Shown here: in pieces, positions 34,231-42,839 of the stretch
Layout of the letters: each line of letters begins with the position of its first letter
Numbering within the stretch: position 1 is the stretch's first letter
NCBI GenBank assembly: GCA_963779055.1
Contig: CAVZWN010000004.1
Location: 310,001 to 374,000 of the forward strand
Length of the DNA: 64,000 nucleotides
Reading direction: 5' to 3'
DNA from: Sulfurimicrobium sp963779055
GTDB taxonomy: Bacteria > Pseudomonadota > Gammaproteobacteria > Burkholderiales > Sulfuricellaceae
Notes under the pieces: model-generated
What the model was told of the DNA's origin: nothing
The model's database searches: none
Seen by the model: only the letters and a program-made list of their open reading frames with translations
Translations under genes and position numbers: made by a program

Positions 34231-35169
34231 ATGATGAATCAAGCCAATGCCGCGCTGATCGAATCGGTTGATGCACGTACCAAGCTGGCCGGCTCCAACA
34301 AGATGGAAATTCTCCTGTTCACACTGGGTACGGGTGAGGTCTTCGGCATCAACGTGTTCAAAGTACGCGAGGTTTCACAAACCCCCTTCATCACCAAGAC
34401 CCCCAACATGCCCGAAGGCGTGCTGGGTGTAATTTCTCTGCGCGGCAACATCATCCCGGTGCTGTCGCTGGCGGATTTCATGCTGCTCGACAACGTACCG
34501 GAAGATACCGGCCAGACCATGATCGTCACTGAATACAGCAAGCACACCCAGGGTTTTCTGGTGCATGAAGTGGACCGTATCGTGCGGGTTGACTGGGAAA
34601 AGATCAAACCGCCGCAATCCGGGCTGGCAGGCGCAGAAGGCCTGATTACGGCCATTACCGAGCTTGAGGATGGGCGCCTGGTGTCGATTCTTGACGTGGA
34701 ACAGATCCTGGTAAACGCGCTTGGCATGGAAGCCATTCCGGAACTGACGCCTGTCGAGATGTCCCCGGAGCAATACCTGTTCTTTGTGGATGACTCAGCG
34801 ATCGCCCGCAAGGAAATCATGATGACGCTGGATAAGCTTTCCGTTCCCTACCAGCAGGCAAACAATGGCCACGAAGCATGGGAAAAATTGCAGAATCTGG
34901 CAGCACGCGCGCAACATGATGGCATTCCGGTCAGCAACCTGATCAGCGTGATTCTGACCGATGCCGAAATGCCGGAAATGGATGGCTACGTGCTCACCAA
35001 GAGAATCAAGAGCGACCGCCGTTTCGAAGGAATTCCGGTTGTCATGCACTCTTCCCTCTCTTCGGATGCCAACCGCAGCATGGGAAAAGCGGTGGGCGTG
35101 GATGCCTACGTAGCGAAATTTGATCCGACGGTCCTGGCAGAAACGCTGCGGCCATTGTTGATGCGATAA
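34231..35169 (+). CDS. cheV: Chemotaxis coupling protein CheV (second copy)
   Basis: A 312-residue paralogue of the preceding gene with the same CheW-receiver layout (GINVFKVREVSQTPFITKTP; phospho-acceptor in LTDAEMPEMDGY). The two copies are clearly related but well diverged, so the duplication is not recent and the copies may serve different receptors. It starts 19 nt after the first copy. Confidence 0.95.
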   Translation: MMNQANAALIESVDARTKLAGSNKMEILLFTLGTGEVFGINVFKVREVSQTPFITKTPNMPEGVLGVISLRGNIIPVLSLADFMLLDNVPEDTGQTMIVTEYSKHTQGFLVHEVDRIVRVDWEKIKPPQSGLAGAEGLITAITELEDGRLVSILDVEQILVNALGMEAIPELTPVEMSPEQYLFFVDDSAIARKEIMMTLDKLSVPYQQANNGHEAWEKLQNLAARAQHDGIPVSNLISVILTDAEMPEMDGYVLTKRIKSDRRFEGIPVVMHSSLSSDANRSMGKAVGVDAYVAKFDPTVLAETLRPLLMR

Positions 35170-35208
35170 CGGAATAACGGACACTAAAAAGCTGTAACTG
35201 GAGCAAGC

Positions 35209-35601
35209 ATGGTAGACAAGAACCTGAAATTCCTGGTCGTGGATGATTTCTCCACAATGCGCCGCATTGTGCGCAATCTCCTGAAAGAGCTGGGCTTTAC
35301 CAATGTTGATGAGGCGGAAGATGGCGTAGTGGCGCTCAGCAAACTCAAGGGGGGTAATTTCGAGTTTGTCGTGAGCGACTGGAACATGCCCAATATGACG
35401 GGTATTGAGTTGCTTCGTGCGATACGCGCGGATGCCACACTCAAGCATCTTCCGGTAATGATGGTGACCGCCGAAGCCAAAAAGGAAAACATTATCGAAG
35501 CGGCTCAGGCGGGCGCCAGCGGCTACATTGTCAAACCATTCACGGCGGCAACGCTGGAAGAAAAACTGAACAAGGTTTTTGAAAAAATGGTGGCTAAATA
35601 A
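35209..35601 (+). CDS. cheY: Chemotaxis response regulator CheY
   Basis: A 130-residue single receiver: acidic pocket VVDDFSTMRRIVRN, D57 in VVSDWNMPNMTG, the Thr of MMVTAEA and the Lys of GYIVKPFTAATL. This is textbook CheY, which binds FliM when phosphorylated by CheA. Followed by cheZ. Confidence 0.97.
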   Translation: MVDKNLKFLVVDDFSTMRRIVRNLLKELGFTNVDEAEDGVVALSKLKGGNFEFVVSDWNMPNMTGIELLRAIRADATLKHLPVMMVTAEAKKENIIEAAQAGASGYIVKPFTAATLEEKLNKVFEKMVAK

Positions 35602-35695
35602 GTTATTCCGGAAACATAACCGGCTGCTGCACATTAAGTGCTGCAGAAGTCGAAACAAAATCTTTGAAAAGCAGGCAAGCAAGGGGAGGTGACGA

Positions 35696-36472
35696 GTGAG
35701 CAACACGCCACAGGACAGCAGCGATTCAGACGATCTGGAAGCCCTGTTTGACAGTATCGTAATGGCAGGCCAAAGCGCCGATCCGGTTGCGAAAGCAATA
35801 CCTCATGAGGTTCCGGCAGCAGGCATTCAGACAGCCACGGTTGGCGACGAGAGTGGCGAGGCATGCAGCGAGAAGGTATTTTCTTCGCTGGGTCACATGA
35901 CACGCAAACTGCACGATACGTTGCGCGAGCTGGGCTATGACAAGTCGCTTGAAAAGGTGGCTGAAGGGCTGATTCCAGATGCGCGTGACCGTCTGAACTA
36001 TATCGCCGCCATGACAGAACAGGCTGCAGAACGCGCACTTTCTGCGACCGAAACCGCCCAGCCAATCCAGGATAAACTGGAATCCGGTGCGAATGCGCTA
36101 TCAGCGAAATGGGACAAAATGTTCAGCAACCAGTTAAGCGTGGATGAATTCAAGCAACTGGCATCCGACACCCGCTCCTACCTGCATCAAGTACCGACTC
36201 ATACACAGGCCACCAATGCCCAGTTGATGGAAATCATGATGGCGCAGGATTTCCAGGATCTGACGGGTCAGGTCATCAAGAAAGTCATCGAACTGGCGCA
36301 ACAGGTGGAATCCCAGTTGCTGCAACTGCTGATCGACAGCACCCCTGCGAAGAAACGCAGCGAGGTTGATTCCGGCCTGCTGAACGGCCCCGTCGTCAAC
36401 GCCGAAGGCCGTACCGATGTTGTCACCAACCAGCAGCAGGTGGATGACCTGCTGGAAAGCCTGGGATTTTAA
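35696..36472 (+). CDS. cheZ: CheY-P phosphatase CheZ
   Basis: A 258-residue helical protein with the catalytic stretch LMEIMMAQDFQDLTGQVIKK (Gln of QDFQDLTGQ activates water on CheY-P) and a C-terminal CheY-binding peptide (QQQVDDLLESLGF). It starts at a GTG behind a strong AGGGGAGGT ribosome site; no better ATG exists. It shortens the CheY-P lifetime. Confidence 0.95.
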   Translation: MSNTPQDSSDSDDLEALFDSIVMAGQSADPVAKAIPHEVPAAGIQTATVGDESGEACSEKVFSSLGHMTRKLHDTLRELGYDKSLEKVAEGLIPDARDRLNYIAAMTEQAAERALSATETAQPIQDKLESGANALSAKWDKMFSNQLSVDEFKQLASDTRSYLHQVPTHTQATNAQLMEIMMAQDFQDLTGQVIKKVIELAQQVESQLLQLLIDSTPAKKRSEVDSGLLNGPVVNAEGRTDVVTNQQQVDDLLESLGF

Positions 36473-36475
36473 GTA

Positions 36476-36549
36476 GTGACCGGTAAGCGGTGAGCAGTAG
36501 GCGGAGAATGGGGTTTTCAGCCCACTGCTTTCTGCTCGCCACTCCCCCA
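36476..36549. repeat. Heptad-unit palindrome between cheZ and cheA
   Basis: The left arm reads as degenerate 7-nt units (GTGACCG GTAAGCG GTGAGCA, then GTAGGCG). The right arm (from ~36521, CCCACTGCTTTCTGCTCGCC) is partly complementary. No gene fits the gap. It resembles the intercistronic palindromes of the TCA region. Confidence 0.5.
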
Positions 36550-36564
36550 TAACAAGGAAGAATC

Positions 36565-38415
36565 ATGAGTCATTTCGCCGGAATGGAAGAACTGCTCCAG
36601 GATTTCCTCATGGAGGCAGGCGAGCTCCTGTCCGATGTGGATAACAAGCTGGTGGAACTGGAGAAGCGGCCGGGCGACAAATCCCTGCTCAACGACATTT
36701 TCCGCGGCTTTCACACCATCAAGGGCGGGGCCGGGTTCCTCAATGTCAATGAACTTGTGGAACTGTGCCACCGCACCGAGAATCTGTTCGACAAGCTGCG
36801 CACCGCCGAGCTTACCCTGACCCCGGATATCATGGACGTCATCATGGCGGCTACAGGCGTGGTGCGCGACATGTTCGGTCATCTGGGACAGGCCCAGGTG
36901 CCGCCGCCAGCAGAAAAACACTTGCTCGATGCGCTGGATGCCGTCATCGCAGGCGGCCATGTATCATTGCATGCAACGCAGGCACTGCCTGAAACTGCAT
37001 CAACTGCAGTTTCACCTGCCAGTTCAGGCCATGGCCCAGACTGGGAAATCATGTATCACACCCTGCTCGGAAACGAGGCCCCCATTGCACACCAGGTGCC
37101 TTCTGCGTCGGCATTGACCCAGGCTCACCCCGCGCCGCACCCTGAAATCGTCCCCGCCGCCCCACCACCCAGGCCCGCTGCCGCGCCGCAAGCCAGCGCG
37201 GCGGCGGTGAAAGAAGCCACCATCCGTGTCGACACCACGCGTCTCGACCAGGTGCTGACTTATACCGGCGAAATTGGCCTGACCAAAAACCGCCTCACCA
37301 GCCTGCGCGCTGACATACTCGCCGGTAAACAGGATGCCAATACACTGAAGGCGCTCGATGAAGCAGTCAGCCAGCTTGATCTGCTGGTAGGCGATCTGCA
37401 GAGCGCAGTCATGAAGACCCGCATGCAGCCCATTGGGCGTTTGTTCCAGAAATATCCTAGGCTTGCGCGTGATCTGGCAAGGCAACTGGGCAAGGATGTG
37501 GAATTGCTGCTGTCCGGCGAAGATACCGAGATCGACAAGACCATGATCGAAGATCTCAATGATCCGCTGGTGCATCTGGTTCGCAATGCAGTGGATCACG
37601 GCGTGGACAGCCCGGAAGAACGCGCCGCCGCCGGCAAGCCGCTTAAAAGCGTGGTGCGCCTGAGCGCTGCGCAGGTGGGTGACCACATCATTATCGAGAT
37701 AGCAGATGATGGACGCGGCATGCGTCCTGATATGATCCGCCACAAGGCTGTGGAAAAGGGCCTGATCGATCTGGATATGGCCAACAGCCTGGATGACCGG
37801 CAAAGCCTGCAACTCATCTTCCTGCCCGGCTTTTCCACCAAGGACCTGATTTCGGATGTATCCGGGCGTGGCGTCGGCATGGACGTGGTAAAAACCAACA
37901 TCGGCAAGCTCAATGGCCGCATCGAGATTGCCTCCACCATTGGCGTGGGCACGACCATCACCATCTCCCTGCCGCTGACGCTGGCGATTCTGCCTGTATT
38001 GCTGGTGCGTGTTGGCGATCAGCCCTTTGCCGTTCCGCTCTCCATGGTCAGGGAAATCACCCCGATTACCCCAAAGGACGTAAAACAGGTCTCCGGCCGC
38101 GCCACCATGGTAGTGCGCGAGGAAGTCATGCCGGTACGCTCTCTGGCCAGCATGATAGGCTGGCCAGAAGGCAGCGCACCTGCTTTTGGCGTGCTGATGC
38201 AAAGCGCAGACACCACCTTCGTGCTTGCAATCGACGGCTTTATCGGGCGCGATGACGTCGTGATCAAACCCCTGCTCGACATCAAGCCCAAGGGTATTGC
38301 AGGTGCCACACTCTCGGGCGATGGTTCCGTTGTTCTGGTGCTGGATATGGAAGAACTGCTGCGCATGAACCCGGACACCACGCGCGCAGCCCTGTTTACC
38401 CAGATAACCCACTAA
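36565..38415 (+). CDS. cheA: Chemotaxis sensor kinase CheA
   Basis: A 616-residue CheA. The Hpt domain (~1-110) has the phosphorylated H50 in GFHTIKGGAGFL. A Pro/Ala-rich linker replaces a clear P2 domain. Dimerisation (~220-285), the ATPase (VHLVRNAVDHGVDSPEER, IADDGRGMRPDM, GRGVGMDVVKTN) and a CheW-like regulatory domain (~465-600) follow. It phosphorylates CheY and CheV. cheW, cheR and cheB are not in the window. AAGGAAG precedes the ATG. Confidence 0.96.
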   Translation: MSHFAGMEELLQDFLMEAGELLSDVDNKLVELEKRPGDKSLLNDIFRGFHTIKGGAGFLNVNELVELCHRTENLFDKLRTAELTLTPDIMDVIMAATGVVRDMFGHLGQAQVPPPAEKHLLDALDAVIAGGHVSLHATQALPETASTAVSPASSGHGPDWEIMYHTLLGNEAPIAHQVPSASALTQAHPAPHPEIVPAAPPPRPAAAPQASAAAVKEATIRVDTTRLDQVLTYTGEIGLTKNRLTSLRADILAGKQDANTLKALDEAVSQLDLLVGDLQSAVMKTRMQPIGRLFQKYPRLARDLARQLGKDVELLLSGEDTEIDKTMIEDLNDPLVHLVRNAVDHGVDSPEERAAAGKPLKSVVRLSAAQVGDHIIIEIADDGRGMRPDMIRHKAVEKGLIDLDMANSLDDRQSLQLIFLPGFSTKDLISDVSGRGVGMDVVKTNIGKLNGRIEIASTIGVGTTITISLPLTLAILPVLLVRVGDQPFAVPLSMVREITPITPKDVKQVSGRATMVVREEVMPVRSLASMIGWPEGSAPAFGVLMQSADTTFVLAIDGFIGRDDVVIKPLLDIKPKGIAGATLSGDGSVVLVLDMEELLRMNPDTTRAALFTQITH

Positions 38416-38431
38416 ATCGAAGAGTCCAGTG

Positions 38432-39649
38432 ATGCAGAATCAGGCGTTTATCGGCCGTCAACCCATTGTTGACCTTCAGCAAAAAATCATCGGCTATGAG
38501 CTATTGTTCCGCCATAGTGCGGACGCAACGGAGGCTCAGATCAGCAGCGATCTGGAAGCCGGTAGCAATGTGCTGATCAACACCTTCAGCAACATGGATG
38601 CAAACTGGTTACTGGGCGACAAACTGGCTTTCATCAACGTTGAAGCGCCCATGCTCAAAAGCGACTTTCTTGAGTTGCTCCCTGCCAAGCGCGTGGTGCT
38701 GGAACTGATCGAAACCGTGGAAGCCACGCCGGAACTGGTGGCGCGCATTCAGGAACTGCGTCAGATGGGTTTCCGGTTTGCACTGGACGATTTCGATCAT
38801 CGCCCGATCAACACCGACCTGTTGCCACTCGCCGACTACATCAAGGTGGATGTCCGCGAACTTGGCCTGGATGGCACCGCCACCCTGGTGCGCAGCCTGA
38901 AAAACACCAATGCCAAACTGGTCGCGGAAAAAGTCGAAACCCGCGCGGAATTCAAATTCTGCAAGGAACTGGGGTTCCATTACTTCCAGGGCTATTATTT
39001 CGCGCACCCGGAAACTCTCACGGCAAAAATCATCAACCCGGCCCATGCCACCGTACTGACACTGCTCAACAAGGTGCGCAACAATGAAGATGTGAAGGAC
39101 ATTGAGAATGGCTTCAAGGCGGACGTGGCGCTTTCCTTCAAGCTTCTGCGCTACATCAACTCGGTCGGTTTCGGCCTTTCATGCGAGATCCAGTCGATCC
39201 GCCATGCGCTCGCCATTCTCGGCTATCAGCAGCTCTATCGCTGGCTGACCCTTTTGCTGGCCACTGCCGGCAATGACTCGACCCCGCCCGCCCTGATGAA
39301 AACCGCCATCACCCGGGGTCGGCTCACCGAGCTGCTGGGCCAGAATTATCTGGAAAAAAACGAATGGGACAACCTGTTCATCGTGGGAATTTTCTCGCTC
39401 CTCGATGCCATGCTCGAAATGCCCATGGACGACATTCTCGAGAAGCTCTATCTGCCCGAAGCTATTTGTGATGCTCTGCTGACACACCAGGGCATGTACG
39501 GCCCCTTCCTCGCCCTCACCATCGCATGCGAAAGCGCCGATCCAGGCGAGATCGAAGCCCTCGCCGCGTCCATGGCAATGGATCCGGTACAGGTTAACAA
39601 GGCCCATCTGGAAGCACTCGCCTGGGTGGAACAGCTCGGCATCGGCTAG
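38432..39649 (+). CDS. EAL-HDOD signalling protein (YuxH/CdgJ type)
   Basis: A 405-residue protein. The N-terminal EAL-like domain (~1-200) reads GYELLFR where active enzymes have EAL, keeps LDDFDHRP and has AEKVET instead of AEGVET, so it is probably not catalytic. An HDOD domain (~200-395; FKADVALSFKLLRYINS) follows. CdgJ-type proteins with this layout affect motility. It begins 16 nt after cheA, so it likely belongs to the chemotaxis operon. A GTG directly before the ATG is an alternative start. Confidence 0.88.
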   Translation: MQNQAFIGRQPIVDLQQKIIGYELLFRHSADATEAQISSDLEAGSNVLINTFSNMDANWLLGDKLAFINVEAPMLKSDFLELLPAKRVVLELIETVEATPELVARIQELRQMGFRFALDDFDHRPINTDLLPLADYIKVDVRELGLDGTATLVRSLKNTNAKLVAEKVETRAEFKFCKELGFHYFQGYYFAHPETLTAKIINPAHATVLTLLNKVRNNEDVKDIENGFKADVALSFKLLRYINSVGFGLSCEIQSIRHALAILGYQQLYRWLTLLLATAGNDSTPPALMKTAITRGRLTELLGQNYLEKNEWDNLFIVGIFSLLDAMLEMPMDDILEKLYLPEAICDALLTHQGMYGPFLALTIACESADPGEIEALAASMAMDPVQVNKAHLEALAWVEQLGIG

Positions 39650-40528
39650 TGACAGCTGTCAGCCTCAAGCCTGACACCGAAGGCTACCTCAATCTCCCCA
39701 GCCAGGCGGTTCATTACCGCCTCTACCGATGCAGCGCCCTTAATGACCGCCGCCTGCTGCTATTGCATGGCGGCGGCGTGGATGGCCAGGTAACCTGGGA
39801 ACCCATCATCAACCACCTGCTGCACTGGTCCGAAATTCTTGTGCCGGACCTGCGCGGCACGGGCAAGACACACTTCCCGGATCATCAGGAACACCCTTTT
39901 GAAACCAGCGAGGTCGTGGCGGACATGGGTGCGCTGCTTGATTCCCTCAACTGGGAATCCTTCGACCTCGGCGGCTATTCCTATGGCGGACTGGTCGCCA
40001 TGCAGCTCAAGGCGGATCGTCCAGCGGCAGTAGGCAAGACCTACCTGTTCGAACCTGGCCTGCTGAGCGGTGCGGACGAACAGGAACTACTTACCCGGCG
40101 CGAGCGTTTGCTGCAGGCAGCCCAGAAAGCTGCGCATCGACGAGGAACTGGAATACGGCCTGCAAATCTTCCTCGATGCCGTTTCTCCCAAACGCAGCCG
40201 CAACACGCGCAACGAGGAAATCGTGCGCACCCGGTTGGCGCACCGCCCCAAAGGCCTGGCCGCCATTCTCGAAGCGGTAACCCATGCGGCGAGAAATCTT
40301 GACCGAACGCAGTTGATCTCGGCTCAGGAACACGTCAGCAGCTTTGTCGGGGCACGTTCGAGCGGAGAAATTTTCGACTTCTGCCGGCAACTCGCCATGC
40401 AGCGAGCCGACTGGACTTGCCACCTGATTTCAGGCGCCGACCACGCCCTGCCGTTCCAGAAACCGGAAGCCATCGCCGGGCTGGTGAACAGCGACATGGC
40501 ACATTTTCTTGCGCCTCAGCCTGGCTGA
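39649..40528 (+). CDS. Alpha/beta hydrolase (frameshifted)
   Basis: About 292 residues once the frame is repaired. The first part has the oxyanion motif LLLLHGGGVDG and the nucleophile elbow GGYSYGGLVAM. After ERLLQAAQK the frame breaks at an extra base near 40129 (AAA-G-CTG) and continues as LRIDEELEYGLQIFLDAVSP, ending with the catalytic-His region ISGADHALPFQKPE. The substrate is unknown. It starts at a GTG overlapping the stop of the EAL-HDOD gene (TAGTG). It converges with zapE, overlapping by 13 nt. The break may be sequence error. Confidence 0.8.
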
Positions 40529-41628
40529 TGTGCCTGAGCCAGCCAGGCATGAGACTGCATCTCGGCCAGCCGGCTCAGCGCGCGCTCAAACTCTCCGTCG
40601 AACAATCCTGCCTCGCCTAACTGCGCCAGCGGGACGGCAGCGGAGAGAATCAGCCTGACCCTACGATCATAAAATTCATCCACCAGCCACAGGAAACGCC
40701 GCGCCTGCGCGAGCGAGTGCGGGTCGAACTGCGGCACGCCTGACAGCAGCAGGGTATGGAAGCGCCGGGCCAGTTCGATGTAGTCGGCCTTGCTGCGCGG
40801 AGCTGCGCATAATTCGCCAAAATCGAACCATGCCACGCCGGCGGACTGGTATCGGGCCACGATGGGCCGGCCCTCAATCTCCAGACTGGCATTTTTCTCG
40901 CTTCCAGCGCCAGCCAGCTTGCTGAAGATTGCCTCCAGCGCCTGCTCGGCGTCTTCATCAAGCGGCGCATGATAAACACCGGCCTGTTCGATGGCGCGGA
41001 GACGATAATCTTCCCCCTTATCGAGATGAACCACCGCCATGCGCGCCCTGATCAAGGCGATGGTGGGCAGAAACTGGCCTCTTTGCAGTCCGTTGCGGTA
41101 CAGGGCATCCGGTTCCGCATTGGAGGTCGCCACTACCGCCACGCCCTGATCAAACAAACCTTGCAGCAGTCCGCGCATCAGCATGGCATCGGCGATATCG
41201 GTGATATGGAACTCGTCCAGACACAGCAAACGGATATGGCGCGAGAGATCCCGCGCCACTTGCGCCAGCGGATCTGTTTGCCCTTTCAGCGTGGCGAGGC
41301 GCGCGTGGATGTCCTGCATGAAATGGTGGAAATGGAGGCGTTTTTTGCGTTCCAGCGGCGCACAGGCAAAAAAAGCGTCCATCAGGAAACTCTTGCCGCG
41401 CCCCACCGCGCCCCACAGATAGATTCCGCGCACGGAATGCGGCCGGAGCAGATGCCGCAGCAGGCTGACATGCTGGAATGGGGAGGGCTGTAGCAGCGCG
41501 TCTCGCAAGCGCTGCAACTCGGTGGCGGCAGCAAGCTGCGAAGGGTCCAGTATTAAACCATGCATTCCCGCCTGCCGTTCCAGGCAAGTCAGGAACTCGC
41601 GGCCAGCCGCGTTTACTGGCGTGCTCAA
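40516..41628 (-). CDS. zapE: Cell division ATPase ZapE (AFG1 family)
   Basis: A 370-residue AFG1/ZapE ATPase: Walker A YLWGAVGRGKSFLMD, Walker B LLCLDEFHITDIADAML, sensor region VVATSNAEPDALYRNGLQR and a C-terminal RRFLWLVDEFYDRRVRL. ZapE destabilises FtsZ polymers at constriction and is linked to low-oxygen growth in E. coli. It overlaps odhB by 4 nt, making it the last gene of the TCA string. Confidence 0.94.
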   Translation of the reverse strand: MSTPVNAAGREFLTCLERQAGMHGLILDPSQLAAATELQRLRDALLQPSPFQHVSLLRHLLRPHSVRGIYLWGAVGRGKSFLMDAFFACAPLERKKRLHFHHFMQDIHARLATLKGQTDPLAQVARDLSRHIRLLCLDEFHITDIADAMLMRGLLQGLFDQGVAVVATSNAEPDALYRNGLQRGQFLPTIALIRARMAVVHLDKGEDYRLRAIEQAGVYHAPLDEDAEQALEAIFSKLAGAGSEKNASLEIEGRPIVARYQSAGVAWFDFGELCAAPRSKADYIELARRFHTLLLSGVPQFDPHSLAQARRFLWLVDEFYDRRVRLILSAAVPLAQLGEAGLFDGEFERALSRLAEMQSHAWLAQAHQPG

Positions 41629-42839
41629 ACCCCGAGCAGTTGCCGCGCCGGGTCTTCCAGCGCTTCCTTGATCGCCACCAGGAACAGCACCGCCTCGCGG
41701 CCGTCGACGATTCGATGATCGTAGGACAGGGCCAGATACATCATGGGGCGGATCACTACCTGGCCGTTTTCAGCAATGGGCCGCTCGTAGGTCTTGTGCA
41801 TGCCGAGGATGGCGCTTTGCGGCGGATTGAGGATGGGGGTGGACATCATCGAGCCGAACACGCCACCGTTGGAAATCGAGAAGGTTCCGCCGGTGAGTTC
41901 TTCGATGGTCAGCTTGCCGTCGCGGGCACGGATGCCATATTCAGCGATCTGCTTCTCGATCCCGGCGAAGGAAAGGCGGTCCGCATCCCGCACCACGGGC
42001 ACCACCAGGCCGCGCGGCGAACCGACTGCGATGCCGATATCGAAGTAGCTGTGGTAAATGATGTCGCTGCCGTCGATGGAGGCATTCACCACCGGGAATT
42101 TCTTCAGTGCCTCCACTGCCGCCTTGACGAAGAAGGACATGAACCCCAGTTTGACGCCGTGCTCCTGCTCGAATTTTTCCTTGTAACGGCTGCGCAGCGC
42201 CATCACCGGCTGCATATTGACTTCGTTGAAGGTGGTGAGAATGGCGGCACTCTGCTGCGCCTGCACCAGTCTTTCCGCCACGCGTGCGCGCAAACGGGTC
42301 ATGGGTACGCGCTGTTCGGAGCGTTCGCCGCTCATCGCTGGCGCCGGGCTTTGCTCCGGTGTAGCGGAATGGACTGGCGGGGCGGATTTTTCCAGCTGCG
42401 CCAGTACGTCCTCTTTGGTGATGCGTCCACTGCGGCCGCTGCCTGCAATCTGTGCCGGGTCCAGGTCATGCTCGGCCACCAGCTTGCGTACTGACGGGCT
42501 GAGAGCTGGTTCAACGGCAGCAGCTCTGACTTGAGACTCGCGTAGCGAGCCTGCGTCACTCTCTCCCTGCCTTCGGCTTCGCTCAGGCAACGCTGTCCTG
42601 GCATCGGTATCGAGCAGGGCGATCACTTCACCGGGATAGACCACTTCGCCATTCTGTTTCACGATCTTGCTCAGCACTCCGGCCTGCGGTGCGGGCAGTT
42701 CCAGCACCACCTTGTCGGTTTCGAGGTCGATCAGATTATCCCCCGGCGCCACCGCCTCGCCTTCCTGCTTGTGCCAGCTCAGCAGCGTCCCCTCGGAAAC
42801 GGACTCGGACAGTGCAGGCACCTTGATTTCGATCATCAT
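41625..42839 (-). CDS. odhB: 2-oxoglutarate dehydrogenase E2, dihydrolipoamide succinyltransferase
   Basis: About 404 residues. The lipoyl domain (~1-80) carries the lipoylated K43 in DLETDKVVLE. The E3-binding domain (~115-155; ALSPSVRKLVAEHDLDP) and the catalytic domain (~175-404) with SYDHRIVDGREAV follow. The linker contains ALPERSRRQGESDAG, encoded by an in-frame palindromic element (42524-42590). It transfers succinyl groups to CoA. Its start overlaps the odhA stop (ATGATG behind GGAG). No E3 gene follows. Confidence 0.95.
   Translation of the reverse strand: MMIEIKVPALSESVSEGTLLSWHKQEGEAVAPGDNLIDLETDKVVLELPAPQAGVLSKIVKQNGEVVYPGEVIALLDTDARTALPERSRRQGESDAGSLRESQVRAAAVEPALSPSVRKLVAEHDLDPAQIAGSGRSGRITKEDVLAQLEKSAPPVHSATPEQSPAPAMSGERSEQRVPMTRLRARVAERLVQAQQSAAILTTFNEVNMQPVMALRSRYKEKFEQEHGVKLGFMSFFVKAAVEALKKFPVVNASIDGSDIIYHSYFDIGIAVGSPRGLVVPVVRDADRLSFAGIEKQIAEYGIRARDGKLTIEELTGGTFSISNGGVFGSMMSTPILNPPQSAILGMHKTYERPIAENGQVVIRPMMYLALSYDHRIVDGREAVLFLVAIKEALEDPARQLLGV
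42524..42590. repeat. In-frame palindromic element in the odhB linker
   Basis: A ~67-nt segment within odhB. It contains a perfect 5-bp hairpin CTCGC-GTA-GCGAG (42537-42549) and a second hairpin with TGCCT/AGGCA arms (42568-42589, TGCCTTCGGCTTCGCTCAGG inside). It encodes about 22 residues (LPERSRRQGESDAGSLRESQ) in the interdomain linker. From memory, LPERSRRQG-type translations recur in dispersed repeats of Nitrosomonadales; this needs a genome-wide comparison. Confidence 0.6.

Noticed and set aside
35614..35647. CTGCTGCAC/GTGCTGCAG hairpin after cheY as a terminator
   Set aside because: One mismatch and no T-tract; cheZ follows on the same strand, so termination is unlikely.
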